Origin: JBKQHQ01 sp052148715
GTDB taxonomy: Bacteria > Pseudomonadota > Alphaproteobacteria > Rhizobiales > Xanthobacteraceae
Reading direction: 5' to 3'
DNA: 43,903 nucleotides
Assembly (NCBI GenBank): GCA_052148715.1
Contig: JBKQHQ010000224.1
Location: 1 to 43,903, forward strand
The notes under the pieces are model-generated. The model saw only the letters and a list, made by a program, of their open reading frames with translations. It was not told the origin of the DNA and made no database searches. Both the position numbers and the translations under genes were made by a program. Shown here one piece after another: positions 8,995 to 18,218 of this stretch; within the stretch, counting starts at the first letter, position 1; each line of letters starts with the position of its first letter.

Positions 8995-10239
8995 CTACCG
9001 CGGGGCAGCCTCCGGCGTGCGCACATGCTCTGGACGGACGCCGATGCCGATCGCGCGCGCCGGGATGCGCTGCAACGCCGGCCAGCGTTGTGCGAGCTTC
9101 AAGATCCACGGAAGGTTCAGCCGGGGGCTGCCGCTTAGCACCTCGCTGATGACCCTCTTCTGAATGAACACCTGGAGCCCCTGCGTGACGCGGGTCGGAA
9201 ACTCTCGCCGCCGCTGCACGTTGTGCAAGTGATCGGGGGTCACGGCGCGCTCACGCAGCGGCTTCACCAAAATATTTGCCGCGGCCACCGCGTCCTGAAC
9301 TGCGAGATTGATCCCGACGCCACCGATCGGCGACATCGCGTGCGCGGCGTCGCCGATGCACAGCAGACCGGGCCGGTACCATTGCCGCAGGCGATCCACG
9401 GCCACGGTCAAGAGCTTGATCGCGTCCCAGCCGCGGATCTCTTCGACCCGGTCGTGCAGTCTTGGCACGACGTCGACGATTGCGGCGCGAAAAGCATCCA
9501 GTCCCGCGCGGCGAATATCGTCGAACCCGCCTTTGCGGATGACAAATCCGCACTGCCAGTAGTCGCCGCGATTGATCATGATGAAAATCTTGCCCAGGCC
9601 GAGGTAGCCGAAGGTCTCCGTCGGATCGCCTGGCCGGCATGACAGTCGCAGCCACAGCACATCCATCGGCGCGCCGACGTCCTCGACGATAAGACCGGCG
9701 CATTGGCGAACCGTCGATTGCCGGCCGTCGGCGCCGACGACCAAGTCGGCGCGTACGTCGAGAGGACCCTCGGGTCCGCTGGCATGCACACCGATGACGC
9801 GGCCGTCCGCCTCGATCAGCCTGGTGACTTGGGTGCTCATGCGCAAGTGGAAGGCCCGATACCGGACCCCGTGATCGGCCAGGAAATTCAGAAATTCCCA
9901 TTGCGGCATGAAAGCGACGAACTTGCATTGGGTCGGCAGGTGCGTGAAGTCGGCAAGGCGCACCGTCGTTTTGCCAAACTGGCCCTCGAGGTGGCGCGCC
10001 TCCTGGTGCGGACGCCTCAAGAACTCCGGCAAGAGCCCGACCTCATGCATCAGCTCCAGCGTTGAGGGGTGCACCGTGTCGCCGCGGAAATCGCGCAAGA
10101 AGTCCGCGTGCTTCTCCAGCACGATCGCATCGACGCCGGCACGAGCGAGCAGGAATCCAAGCATCATCCCGGCCGGCCCGCCGCCGGCGATGCAGCAGGT
10201 CGTGCTGATCGGCGGTGCAGCGGATTGTTCGTGGGTCAT
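8995..10239 (-). CDS. FAD-dependent hydroxylase, UbiH/PHBH-like
   Basis: This 414-residue class A flavoprotein monooxygenase inserts one oxygen atom into an aromatic or similar substrate using NAD(P)H and FAD. It shows the FAD-binding start CIAGGGPAGMMLGFLLARAG, the DG motif VVGADGRQSTVRQ, and the second FAD motif GDAAHAMSPIGGVGINLAVQD. The start at 10239 has a GCGAGG site upstream and begins just before the first motif; a longer frame runs to 10443. It could be a ubiquinone-pathway enzyme, but the closest bacterial relatives are simply called FAD-dependent oxidoreductases, so the substrate is unknown. Confidence 0.9.
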   Translation of the reverse strand: MTHEQSAAPPISTTCCIAGGGPAGMMLGFLLARAGVDAIVLEKHADFLRDFRGDTVHPSTLELMHEVGLLPEFLRRPHQEARHLEGQFGKTTVRLADFTHLPTQCKFVAFMPQWEFLNFLADHGVRYRAFHLRMSTQVTRLIEADGRVIGVHASGPEGPLDVRADLVVGADGRQSTVRQCAGLIVEDVGAPMDVLWLRLSCRPGDPTETFGYLGLGKIFIMINRGDYWQCGFVIRKGGFDDIRRAGLDAFRAAIVDVVPRLHDRVEEIRGWDAIKLLTVAVDRLRQWYRPGLLCIGDAAHAMSPIGGVGINLAVQDAVAAANILVKPLRERAVTPDHLHNVQRRREFPTRVTQGLQVFIQKRVISEVLSGSPRLNLPWILKLAQRWPALQRIPARAIGIGVRPEHVRTPEAAPR

Positions 10240-10392
10240 GCGACCTCGCTTCCCGCGACAACGCACGTTGCGCAATAGCTTTCCGTATCGGGGTTCGCTT
10301 TTACGAGGCCTCGGCCGGGCCGATATAGATGGGCGGCTGCCTAACCGACGTCGCGGCGGAGGTCGCATGACCATTTGCGTGGGTGGCGAACG

Positions 10393-10647
10393 ATGGGCAA
10401 GCGAATCTGGACCGTCGCCGAAGCGAAGGCGAAATTCGGCCAAGTGATCGACTTGGCGCTATCGCACGGTCCACAGATCATTACGCGGAACGGCCGCTGG
10501 GCAGTGGTCATTGTCGCTGCCGCCGAATGGTAGCGGAAAATGAAACGCGCCGGCAATCTCGCCGACTTCTTCGCCGCCTCACCGCTGCGAGGTTCGGAGT
10601 TGACGACCAAGCGTCGCAAGAATCCCCCGCGGCCAGTCGATCTGTGA
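10393..10647 (+). pseudogene. Broken Phd/YefM-type antitoxin
   Basis: The first 46 codons from ATG 10393 read as a Phd/YefM-type antitoxin: MGKRIWTVAEAKAKFGQ, then the strand pair around IITRNGRWAVVIV and AAEW. A TAG at 10531-10533 interrupts the frame. Reading through it, the frame continues for 37 codons (RKMKRAGNLADFFAASPLRG and so on) to TGA at 10645, giving the usual antitoxin length of about 84 and the expected C-terminal toxin-binding segment. A CAG-to-TAG change explains the break. No toxin gene follows: the convergent ferredoxin reductase gene starts 20 bases later. This is a dead toxin-antitoxin remnant, unless the short N-terminal DNA-binding piece is still made. Confidence 0.75.
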
Positions 10648-10667
10648 TCTGGCGCCTCGATGCCGGC

Positions 10668-11699
10668 TCACGCCACGCCGAGTTTCTTCTGCAGGCTCGT
10701 GGAGGACGTCGTGTACTGGAAGGTGAGCTTTTTCTCCGGATAGACGTACCGGTAGGCTTTCTGCGCCATCAGCGCAGCTTCGTGGAAGCCGGACAGGATG
10801 AGTTTCAGCTTACCCGGATACCAATTAATATCGCCGATCGCGAATATTCCCGGCACGCTGGTTTCGAAGGTCGCGGTGTCGACCGGAATGAGCTCCCCGT
10901 CGTGCAATTCGATACCCCAATTGGCAACCGGCCCGAGCTTCATCGTCAGCCCAAAGAACGGCAGCAGGGCGTCGCAGGCGATTGAGAAATTCGAGCCGTC
11001 GTTGCGCTTGACCAGCGCGGCGCGCAAGTTGCCGTCCTCGCCTTCGAGCGATGTCACCTGTCCCAGCACGAAATCGATCTTTCCCTCGGACACCAGCGCC
11101 ATCATCTTGTTGACGCTGTCGGGCGCAGCGCGGAACGCGTCGCGACGGTGAAGCAAGGTCAGATGCGAGGCGATGGGCGCCAAATTGAGTGTCCAATCGA
11201 GCGCCGAATCGCCCCCGCCGACGATCAGGACGCGCTTGTCGCGAAACGCGTCCATCTTGCGCACCGCATAGTGCACCGATCGCCCTTCATACGGCTCGAT
11301 GCCGGGAATCGGCGGGCGCTTCGGCTGAAAGGACCCACCGCCCGCGGCAATGACCACGACCTTGGCTTCGAAGACGTTGCCGATGTCGGTCGTGACCCGA
11401 AACAGCGGTTCGCCGATGCGCTCGATGGTCTCGACCATTTCGCTGAGATGGAGCACAGGTCCGAACGGCTTGATTTGCAGCATCAGGGCCTCGACAAGCC
11501 CCTGCGCCGAGACGACCGGCAGCGCGGGGATGTCGTAGATCGGCTTCTCCGGATAGAGCTCGGCGCATTGCCCGCCCGGCTTGTCGAGAATGTCGACGAG
11601 GTGCGTCTTCATATCGAGCAGGCCGAGCTCGAAGACCGCGAATAGCCCGATGGGGCCCGCGCCGATGATCAGAATGTCGGTCTTGATCGATTCAGTCAT
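10668..11699 (-). CDS. Ferredoxin--NADP+ reductase (thioredoxin-reductase type)
   Basis: A 343-residue flavoprotein of the ferredoxin/flavodoxin-NADP+ reductase group that resembles thioredoxin reductase but lacks its CxxC redox pair. Motifs: FAD-binding IIGAGPIGLFAVFELG near residue 10, NADPH-binding VLIVGGGDSALDW near 158, and the C-terminal FAIGDINWYPGKLKLI. It moves electrons between NADPH and ferredoxin. Its upstream neighbour on the same strand, 9 bases away, is a 2Fe-2S ferredoxin that is its obvious partner. The gene lies convergent to the antitoxin remnant. Confidence 0.93.
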   Translation of the reverse strand: MTESIKTDILIIGAGPIGLFAVFELGLLDMKTHLVDILDKPGGQCAELYPEKPIYDIPALPVVSAQGLVEALMLQIKPFGPVLHLSEMVETIERIGEPLFRVTTDIGNVFEAKVVVIAAGGGSFQPKRPPIPGIEPYEGRSVHYAVRKMDAFRDKRVLIVGGGDSALDWTLNLAPIASHLTLLHRRDAFRAAPDSVNKMMALVSEGKIDFVLGQVTSLEGEDGNLRAALVKRNDGSNFSIACDALLPFFGLTMKLGPVANWGIELHDGELIPVDTATFETSVPGIFAIGDINWYPGKLKLILSGFHEAALMAQKAYRYVYPEKKLTFQYTTSSTSLQKKLGVA

Positions 11700-11708
11700 G
11701 ATTCGCGC

Positions 11709-12029
11709 TCAAGCCTGGCGCTCGGGCGTTCGCACGATGAGACCGTCAAAGTCCTCACGCACCTTCATCTGACACGACAGGCGCGAATTTGGCTGAACCT
11801 CGAAAGCGAAATCGAGCATGTCCTCTTCCATTGGCGAGGGTTCCCCGGTTTTTTCCCGCCACGCCTCATCGACATAAAGGTGGCAAGTCGAGCATGCACA
11901 GGCACCGCCGCATTCGGCCTCGATCTCGGGCACACTATTCTTGATCGCCGTTTCCATCACGGTCGAGCCCACCTCGGCCTCAACGGTACGGGCGGTGCCG
12001 CCGGAATCGATAAACGTGATCTTGACCAT
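11709..12029 (-). CDS. 2Fe-2S ferredoxin, adrenodoxin type
   Basis: A 106-residue soluble electron carrier. The cluster ligands follow the adrenodoxin/FdxB pattern C-x5-C-x2-C, seen in CGGACACSTC, with the fourth cysteine in SRLSCQMK. The start at 12029 (MVKITFID) gives the usual length; 15 more codons are open upstream. It heads a two-gene operon with the ferredoxin reductase. Proteins of this type feed cytochrome P450s, Fe-S cluster assembly or oxygenases; nothing here fixes which. Confidence 0.93.
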   Translation of the reverse strand: MVKITFIDSGGTARTVEAEVGSTVMETAIKNSVPEIEAECGGACACSTCHLYVDEAWREKTGEPSPMEEDMLDFAFEVQPNSRLSCQMKVREDFDGLIVRTPERQA

Positions 12030-12259
12030 GACTCGATGCTGGGATGGAGACACGCGCGACAGCCGATGGCGCAATCAGGCCCGCTGCCGGCGCCGGTATA
12101 TCCGGCTATGTGCGCGGATGCCAGGCCGTCCCGCGACAAAGTCTTGCCGCTTAGCCACTGACCTTGTGCGGGAATCCGGGCCGGGGTCGCGGCAGCAGCG
12201 CGCCGACCGGTCGCCGTTGCGCGGGCGAATGGGACCGGTCTATCGCCTTGTTTTATCGA

Positions 12260-12649
12260 TCAAAAAGCACGAAGACGGTGAGCGATCGCCGCCTGCGCTT
12301 CGCCAACCGAGGCGACAAGGCGCGCCATGGCGACGTTGAGCTCTGCGGCATCCGCGCAGGTTGCGGCCATTTCCACCGTTTCGGCATCCCGGGCGATGCG
12401 CCAGGCACCGATACCGCGTGCGGAACCCTTTATCGTGTGCGCCGATGCCGCGACGAGCGGGGGCTGGGCTCCCTGCATCCTGGCCATCAACATGGTGGCC
12501 TGTCGCTCGAACAGCCTCAACACTTCTTGCTCAAGGCTCAAATCACCGAGCGTCATGCGTGAGAGGTGCGTCAGATCGATCGGTTCATCAACGGGCGCAA
12601 TCGGCGGCGCCCCAACCACATCAACACCAACAGTCGACATTTCCAACAT
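12260..12649 (-). CDS. Hpt phosphotransfer protein
   Basis: A 129-residue single-domain histidine phosphotransfer protein. The phosphorylation site is His71 in the motif SAHTIKGSARGIGA, followed by the helix with the conserved AxxLE-like pattern (RDAETVEMAA). It should relay phosphate between a hybrid sensor kinase and a response regulator in the cytoplasm. AGGAGG seven bases upstream fixes the start at 12649; a longer frame runs to 12718. No kinase or regulator gene is adjacent, so it is an orphan relay module. Confidence 0.88.
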   Translation of the reverse strand: MLEMSTVGVDVVGAPPIAPVDEPIDLTHLSRMTLGDLSLEQEVLRLFERQATMLMARMQGAQPPLVAASAHTIKGSARGIGAWRIARDAETVEMAATCADAAELNVAMARLVASVGEAQAAIAHRLRAF

Positions 12650-12819
12650 GTCTGAGCCTCCTGGGGCTCTTGCGCACGTCCCCTCTGGCGCCAAAACTAA
12701 CCGAGGGAGGGGGAACACGGGGTAAACGCCACCCGGCGCGCAACGCCGCGCCGCTATCGCTCACGGTCGTGGTAAACGATTGCTTAGCGATCCGGTTCCA
12801 TCGAACCGTCGAAAAAGAT

Positions 12820-13152
12820 TCAATCGGGTAAGGAATCCGGCAAAGAATCACCTGGCGCTTGCCCGAGCGCCAGGTAACCGTCCGGCGTGAGCTTGCAGAC
12901 CAACCAGTCGGCCTTCAGCGGGTTGTCGAACCATGGTGTGGCCCAGCCGTGCGCCAAGCAGGATTCGATAGTTTTGCGCGGAATTTCGCGCCCGTCGGTG
13001 TCGAACAGCGGTAGTTTTCCTCCTGGTTGCGTGAGCCCGCGCTCCAGATACCGCCGCTGTGCCTCACTTGGCCGCACCGTGGCCGTATTTCTGTGTGCCT
13101 TGCTGTTTTCCGCAGCATTCGCTGCGGTCTCCGCCTGCGTGGTTCTACCCAT
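12820..13152 (-). CDS. Conserved-looking small protein, unknown
   Basis: A 110-residue soluble protein of unknown function. The N-terminal 35 residues are Ala/Thr-rich and look disordered. From about residue 38 (RRYLERGLTQPGGKLPLFD) it becomes ordered and resembles a small winged-helix-like fold, with a segment ATPWFDNPLKADWLVCKLTP that reads as well conserved. It ends in a duplicated DSLPD. The start at 13152 is preferred to 13182 because CAGGA precedes it. It is divergent from the giant GPR-like gene with 212 bases between them, so the two may share a control region. Confidence 0.65.
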   Translation of the reverse strand: MGRTTQAETAANAAENSKAHRNTATVRPSEAQRRYLERGLTQPGGKLPLFDTDGREIPRKTIESCLAHGWATPWFDNPLKADWLVCKLTPDGYLALGQAPGDSLPDSLPD

Positions 13153-13364
13153 GGTTCCTGAGCCTTCAAGCAAGCTTAACAAGCCGTTACTTTTTCCGGT
13201 TTCATTTGCAGTGCCAGACCGATAGTATGGCTCTAAGGCAGCGTTTCGGGGCGGGCCCCTACCCGCCTCCGACTGCCGGAGGGGACGATTACGCGCGCTG
13301 TTGCGCGGCTGGCCCTCGGTCGGTCGCGATCGTGTGCAGTGTATGATGCGAGGCGACGACCGTC

Positions 13365-16300
13365 ATGGCTAACTATCCCAAAAGGATACAAGACCCGACC
13401 AACGCGGCCTTGTCCGCCATCCAGGAGGCGCTCAACGTCCGGGATCTTGACGAGCCGACGACGGGCGCTGCTGCTGGTGGGGCCGCCCCGGCCGAAGCGC
13501 GGGTGGAGTCGCGGCCGGATGCTTGGCGTTCGGGGACATGGACGCGGCCAGCGGTTGAGGAAGATTTTTTTCATGGAAGCGGGGAGACGGGAACCGCCGA
13601 GGAATTGATCAAGGCTAGGCCGCCAGCCAATGACGATCGTGCGGCAATCGGTCAGGTCCTGCAAGCCATCCAGCGCCGGCCGGCGCGCACCTCTTATCTC
13701 ATCGCGACCGCGTTCATGGCGGCCTGGGTGCTCGGCGGCATTATTCTCGGCGGCCTCTATTTGCCAAATCTGCAGGCCCTCGTCGGCGAGGAGTCCGCGG
13801 GCGTGCCGGCCCTGATTGGCCTTGGCGCGTTGTTCCTGGTGCCGATCATCTTTTTTTATATCTTGGCGCACATGGTTTGGCGCTCGCAGGAATTGCGCCT
13901 GATCGCGCAGTCCATGGCGGAGGTCGCCGTGCGGCTTGCGGAGCCGGAGACGGTGGCGCGCGAGTCGATCGTCAATGTCGGCCAGGCGATTCGCCGCGAG
14001 GTAGCGGCAATGGGTGACGGCGTGGAGCGTGCGCTGGCACGCGCCGCCGAGCTCGAGGCCTTGGTGCATAACGAGGTCTCCGCACTTGAGCGCGCCTACA
14101 ACGATAATGAAGTGCGCATCCGCGGCTTGCTGGAAGACCTCGCCACGCAGCGCGACACACTCGTTGGCCAGGCCGAGCAGGTACGCAACGCCATCACCAG
14201 CGTCCACGTCGACCTCAGCCAAGACATCACCTCGATCAGCAATCTCATCGCCGATCGCGTCAACGAGGCATCCCAACGCATCACCCGCACCCTTGCCGAC
14301 AAGGGCGAGCACATTACCTTCGCGCTCGGCCATGCCGGCGACACCATGATCACCGCGCTCAGCGAGCGCGGAGGCGAACTCCTAGAACGGCTCGAGCGCA
14401 CCAGCACGGAGACGACGCAGGCGATCGGCGCCGCGAGCGAGCGGCTCAATTCGAGCCTTAATTTCAAGACCGATCATCTCAACGTCGAATTCGAGGGGGT
14501 TACGACCAATCTCCGGCGCATGATGACGGAGCAGCTCGAGGAGATCACGCAAAATTTCGCGCAGCGCTCCGGCAGCGTGGTCGAGCTGATGAGCGGCCGG
14601 GCTCAGGAGATCACCGAGACCTTCACCAGCCGGTCGGAAGATCTGACCCAGGCGGTCAGCCGCCTTGGTCAGGACTTGGACCGCCGCTCCGCCGCCGTCA
14701 TCAATATGATGAACGGACGCTCGCAGCAGCTGACGGATGCGATGATCGACACCGGCAGCCATCTCGCCGAGACGATCGCGACGCGGGTCGAGGAGGTAAA
14801 CTCCACGCTGAAGGCGACCGGGGATTCGCTCGTCCTCGACCTGAGCCTGCGCGGCGGCGACGTGGTCTCGCAGCTCGAGCAGACCGGCGCGCGGATCACC
14901 GACACGATCACGGCGCGGACAACCAGTGTCGCCGACACCTTCCGCGACAGTGCCGAGAACCTGGTCGCCGTGCTCAACACACGCGGCGAGGCGGTTCGCG
15001 AAATGCTGGTCGCGCGCCTGCAGGCGTTCGAGGAGATGTTCACGCACGGCGGCACCGAGCTGGCCGAGAAGATCGGGCGCGACAGCAGCACGCTCGGCAA
15101 CATCATCACGCGCCATCTCGCCGAGTTCGACCGAACGGTGAAGACCTATGGCGGGGAGCTGGTCGATCGGCTCGGCCAGCGCACGCATGAAGTCTCCGAG
15201 TCGATGCGAGAGTATATCGACCAATTCGACACGCGCGTCGCCAACAAGGCGGCGGAGGTAACCGGATCGCTCGATCAGCGCTTGAACCGCTTTCACGAGG
15301 CGCTCGACGGCCGCACTCAGTCGCTCAACGATTCGCTCAGCTCGCGGGTGATGGACATCGCCAAGACGCTGGCGGAGGGCGGCAAGGAAATCGTCTCCGC
15401 GCTCGATCGGCGGGTCGGCGAGGTCACGGCCACGATCAGTGCGCGCGGCGCCGAGCTTGCCGATACGATCGGCGAACGGATCGCCGGCATCGACACGGCG
15501 CTCGGCTCCCGCGCGACCGAAGTCGCCAACACCTTGGACAACCGGATCGGCCGTTTCGAGGATCTGCTGATCGGCCGCGCGCAAGATGTGACGACCCAAA
15601 TCGAAACCCGCACCAAAGCCGCGGCCGACGTCATCCATGCCCGGGTCGAAGAGCTGAGCGCGGCAATCAAAACCCATTCCGGCGATGCGAGCGAGGCCAT
15701 TCGCCAAAGCACCGAGGACGCGGAGCGCCGCCTGACCACGCTCTCGGCCGACGTCAACAGCGTGCTTAAACAGAACGCGGGCGAGGTCGAGCGCACGTTG
15801 CTCGGCGTCAGCGCCGAGGTCGCGCGCAATTTCATCGGCCGTGCCGACGAAATCTCCTCCGCGCTCACCGAGCGGGCGGCGGATATGACGCGCATTCTCG
15901 ACGAGAAAGGCATCGGGCTGCTTGATGCCCTGGGCGGCAAGAGCCAGGAATTCGCCAGCGTCGTCAGCCGCGTCACTGAGCACGCGGTCAAGGCAATCGA
16001 AGCCAAGGGCTTCGCCTTCACTGAAACGATGATGGACAATGCCGGCGAGATTGCCAACCGCATCAACGATGCAAGCGAGACCGTGACCGGCACCGCGACC
16101 CGCCTGCTCCAAGAGTTGCACGAGACCTCGCTACGCGCGAGCGAGACCGTCCACGACACGCTGTCGCGAACGCTGACCGATCTGCAAATGACGACGCAAT
16201 CCGCGAGCGAAGACGCAGCGTCGACGGTCAATCGCACGCTGCAGCAGCTGCACGACACCACACAGACCGCAATCGAGCAATCCAAGCAAACCGCGACCGC

Positions 16301-18128
16301 GACGGTCGCCGAAATGCTCGAAACGCACGGCATGTTGCGCACCGACACGACCGCTTTGTTCGAGCGGCTGCGCGAAGCCAACATCCTTCTGCAAGAGGTA
16401 TTAAGCGGCGCCCATGACAACTTGAGCTCGATCGAGCATACGCTGGTGACCCGCGTTTCCGATTTCGTCAGCACCATGAACCAGCTCATGGAAAGCAGCG
16501 GGCTTGCCGGCAACAAGGTGGAAGATCACATCAGCGCCTTCCATGAGGTCACGACCAAAGTTCTCAGCGACCTGTCCGACCTCGCCGGCCAGTTCGACGC
16601 GCATGGCCACTCGATTGCAGAGGCCGCGCAGATGCTGGAGCAAAGCAATCGCAACACCGAGGATCGGCTCGCCGAGCGGCGCGCGTCTTTGGACTCGCTG
16701 ATATCGTCCCTCGATATTCGCACCGAGGATCTGGAGCAGCGTCTCGAGCGCTTCTCGGGGCTACTTGATGAATCGCTCGAGGCCACCGCCGGCCGGGCGC
16801 GAGAGATCGCCCGCATCATCGCCGAGTCGACGCTCGAGAGCAGGCGCGAGATCGATCAGACGCTCGACGCGGCGGTCGCGCGAGCGCGCGAGCTTGCCGG
16901 CGTGATGGCGGAATCAGCGCACGAAGGGCGGCTAGGCATCGATCAAACGCTTGAGTCCGCAACCGCGCGGGCGCGAGAGATCGCCGACGTGCTGTCGAGC
17001 TCGAGCGAAGAGGGCGCACGCGCCATCATGGAGAAGTTCGAGGCCGTACGGGAGGCCAGCGAAGACGAGCGCAAGCGCACGAGCGAGGCCCTGCATTCCG
17101 TCTACGAGCAAGCGATGGGCGACAGCCATGCGATGTTCCAGGAAGCGAGCGAGCGCTTCACCGAGATCGTCGAAGGCATGAAGCAAATGACGGCCGATAT
17201 GCAGCGCGAGCTTGAGAGCACCCGCAGTGAGTTGCGTCGCGGCGTGATGGAGCTGCCGCAAGAGACCGCCGAAAGCACGGCGCAAATGCGCCGCGTCATC
17301 GTCGAGCAGATCGAGGCCTTGGCCGAGCTCAATCGCATCGTCGCCCGCCACGGTCGTGGCGTCGATGCCGTGGATCCGACGCCCCGCCGGGTGGTCCAGC
17401 GCGAAGAGCCGATACTCGCCAGCATCACTGGCGGCGGACGCGGGGAACGCATAGAGCGGCCGGACCGCGCCGAGCAAGGGCCACCGCCTCCCACGCCGCC
17501 GCGCCGCCAGCAGCCGCAACAGCGACCTGATATCACCATGTCGTTGCCGCAGCCCGACATTGGCATGCCGATGCCTGCGCCGCCGCCGCGGCGGGCCGAG
17601 TCACCCTCGCTGAGCCCCGGCGCTCCGCAAGCCAATGGCCGCGCCGGCTGGCTTTCCGACTTGCTGCATCGGGCGTCGCGTGACGACGCAGAACCGGCCC
17701 GCGAACCGGCACCATCTCGGCCGCATTCCCAGCAACCGCAACAGCATCCCCCGCAGCAGCAAGCTGACGAGCGTTCGGCGCGACACACGATCGAATCGCT
17801 CGATTCCCTTTCGGTCGACATCGCCCGCATGATTGATCACGACGCAGCTGCCGAGCTGTGGGACCGCTACCGGCGCGGTGAGCGCAACGTGTTCACCCGC
17901 CGCCTGTACACGATTCAGGGGCAAAAAGCGTTCGATGAGATCCGCCGTAAGTATCGCGCCGATCGCGAGTTCAAGCACACGGTGGACCGCTACGTCGCTG
18001 AGTTCGAGCGGCTGCTTGACGAGGTATCGCGTGACGACCGCGGTCAGGTCGTGGCGCGCACCTATCTGACCTCGGAGACGGGCAAGGTCTACACCATGCT
18101 GGCGCACGCCGCCGGCCGCCTCGAATAG
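13365..18128 (+). CDS. Giant coiled-coil membrane protein, GPR/RgsE-like
   Basis: A 1587-residue protein. Order: acidic N-terminal region (1-108); two membrane spans near 111-133 and 146-167; a very long helical region (about 180-1335) with a periodicity near 11 residues, as in apolipoproteins, which older annotations of this family reflect; a Pro/Gln-rich linker (about 1336-1465); and an ordered C-terminal domain (about 1470-1587) with FTRRLYTIQGQKAFDEIRR. This layout matches the growth pole ring protein GPR of Agrobacterium and RgsE of Sinorhizobium, which organise the growing pole in Hyphomicrobiales. GPR is about 2100 residues, so this copy is shorter. Orthology is inferred; a different coiled-coil scaffold is possible. 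Long antisense frames inside it are codon-bias artefacts. Confidence 0.8.
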   Translation: MANYPKRIQDPTNAALSAIQEALNVRDLDEPTTGAAAGGAAPAEARVESRPDAWRSGTWTRPAVEEDFFHGSGETGTAEELIKARPPANDDRAAIGQVLQAIQRRPARTSYLIATAFMAAWVLGGIILGGLYLPNLQALVGEESAGVPALIGLGALFLVPIIFFYILAHMVWRSQELRLIAQSMAEVAVRLAEPETVARESIVNVGQAIRREVAAMGDGVERALARAAELEALVHNEVSALERAYNDNEVRIRGLLEDLATQRDTLVGQAEQVRNAITSVHVDLSQDITSISNLIADRVNEASQRITRTLADKGEHITFALGHAGDTMITALSERGGELLERLERTSTETTQAIGAASERLNSSLNFKTDHLNVEFEGVTTNLRRMMTEQLEEITQNFAQRSGSVVELMSGRAQEITETFTSRSEDLTQAVSRLGQDLDRRSAAVINMMNGRSQQLTDAMIDTGSHLAETIATRVEEVNSTLKATGDSLVLDLSLRGGDVVSQLEQTGARITDTITARTTSVADTFRDSAENLVAVLNTRGEAVREMLVARLQAFEEMFTHGGTELAEKIGRDSSTLGNIITRHLAEFDRTVKTYGGELVDRLGQRTHEVSESMREYIDQFDTRVANKAAEVTGSLDQRLNRFHEALDGRTQSLNDSLSSRVMDIAKTLAEGGKEIVSALDRRVGEVTATISARGAELADTIGERIAGIDTALGSRATEVANTLDNRIGRFEDLLIGRAQDVTTQIETRTKAAADVIHARVEELSAAIKTHSGDASEAIRQSTEDAERRLTTLSADVNSVLKQNAGEVERTLLGVSAEVARNFIGRADEISSALTERAADMTRILDEKGIGLLDALGGKSQEFASVVSRVTEHAVKAIEAKGFAFTETMMDNAGEIANRINDASETVTGTATRLLQELHETSLRASETVHDTLSRTLTDLQMTTQSASEDAASTVNRTLQQLHDTTQTAIEQSKQTATATVAEMLETHGMLRTDTTALFERLREANILLQEVLSGAHDNLSSIEHTLVTRVSDFVSTMNQLMESSGLAGNKVEDHISAFHEVTTKVLSDLSDLAGQFDAHGHSIAEAAQMLEQSNRNTEDRLAERRASLDSLISSLDIRTEDLEQRLERFSGLLDESLEATAGRAREIARIIAESTLESRREIDQTLDAAVARARELAGVMAESAHEGRLGIDQTLESATARAREIADVLSSSSEEGARAIMEKFEAVREASEDERKRTSEALHSVYEQAMGDSHAMFQEASERFTEIVEGMKQMTADMQRELESTRSELRRGVMELPQETAESTAQMRRVIVEQIEALAELNRIVARHGRGVDAVDPTPRRVVQREEPILASITGGGRGERIERPDRAEQGPPPPTPPRRQQPQQRPDITMSLPQPDIGMPMPAPPPRRAESPSLSPGAPQANGRAGWLSDLLHRASRDDAEPAREPAPSRPHSQQPQQHPPQQQADERSARHTIESLDSLSVDIARMIDHDAAAELWDRYRRGERNVFTRRLYTIQGQKAFDEIRRKYRADREFKHTVDRYVAEFERLLDEVSRDDRGQVVARTYLTSETGKVYTMLAHAAGRLE
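16794..17054 (+). repeat. Three 29-residue repeats in the coiled coil
   Basis: Three units starting at 16794, 16881 and 16968 are exactly 87 bases apart. Each begins with RARE(I/L)A at residues 1144, 1173 and 1202; the first two continue to IDQTL. The third is more diverged at its end. They show recent internal duplication within the otherwise irregular helical region of the GPR-like protein. Confidence 0.8.
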
Positions 18129-18218
18129 GCGGACGAAAGGAAGCTTCCCGGTTCAAGCGCAACCGACGGGCCGGTTCGGGGGGCGGCGAAAAACACCGGC
18201 CTCCACGCTTCCGGAGGG

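Noticed and set aside
14382..16121. 579-codon open frame antisense to the giant coiled-coil gene
   Set aside because: Long antisense frames arise from GC-rich codon bias; it has no family similarity or ribosome-binding site, while the plus-strand protein has clear domains.
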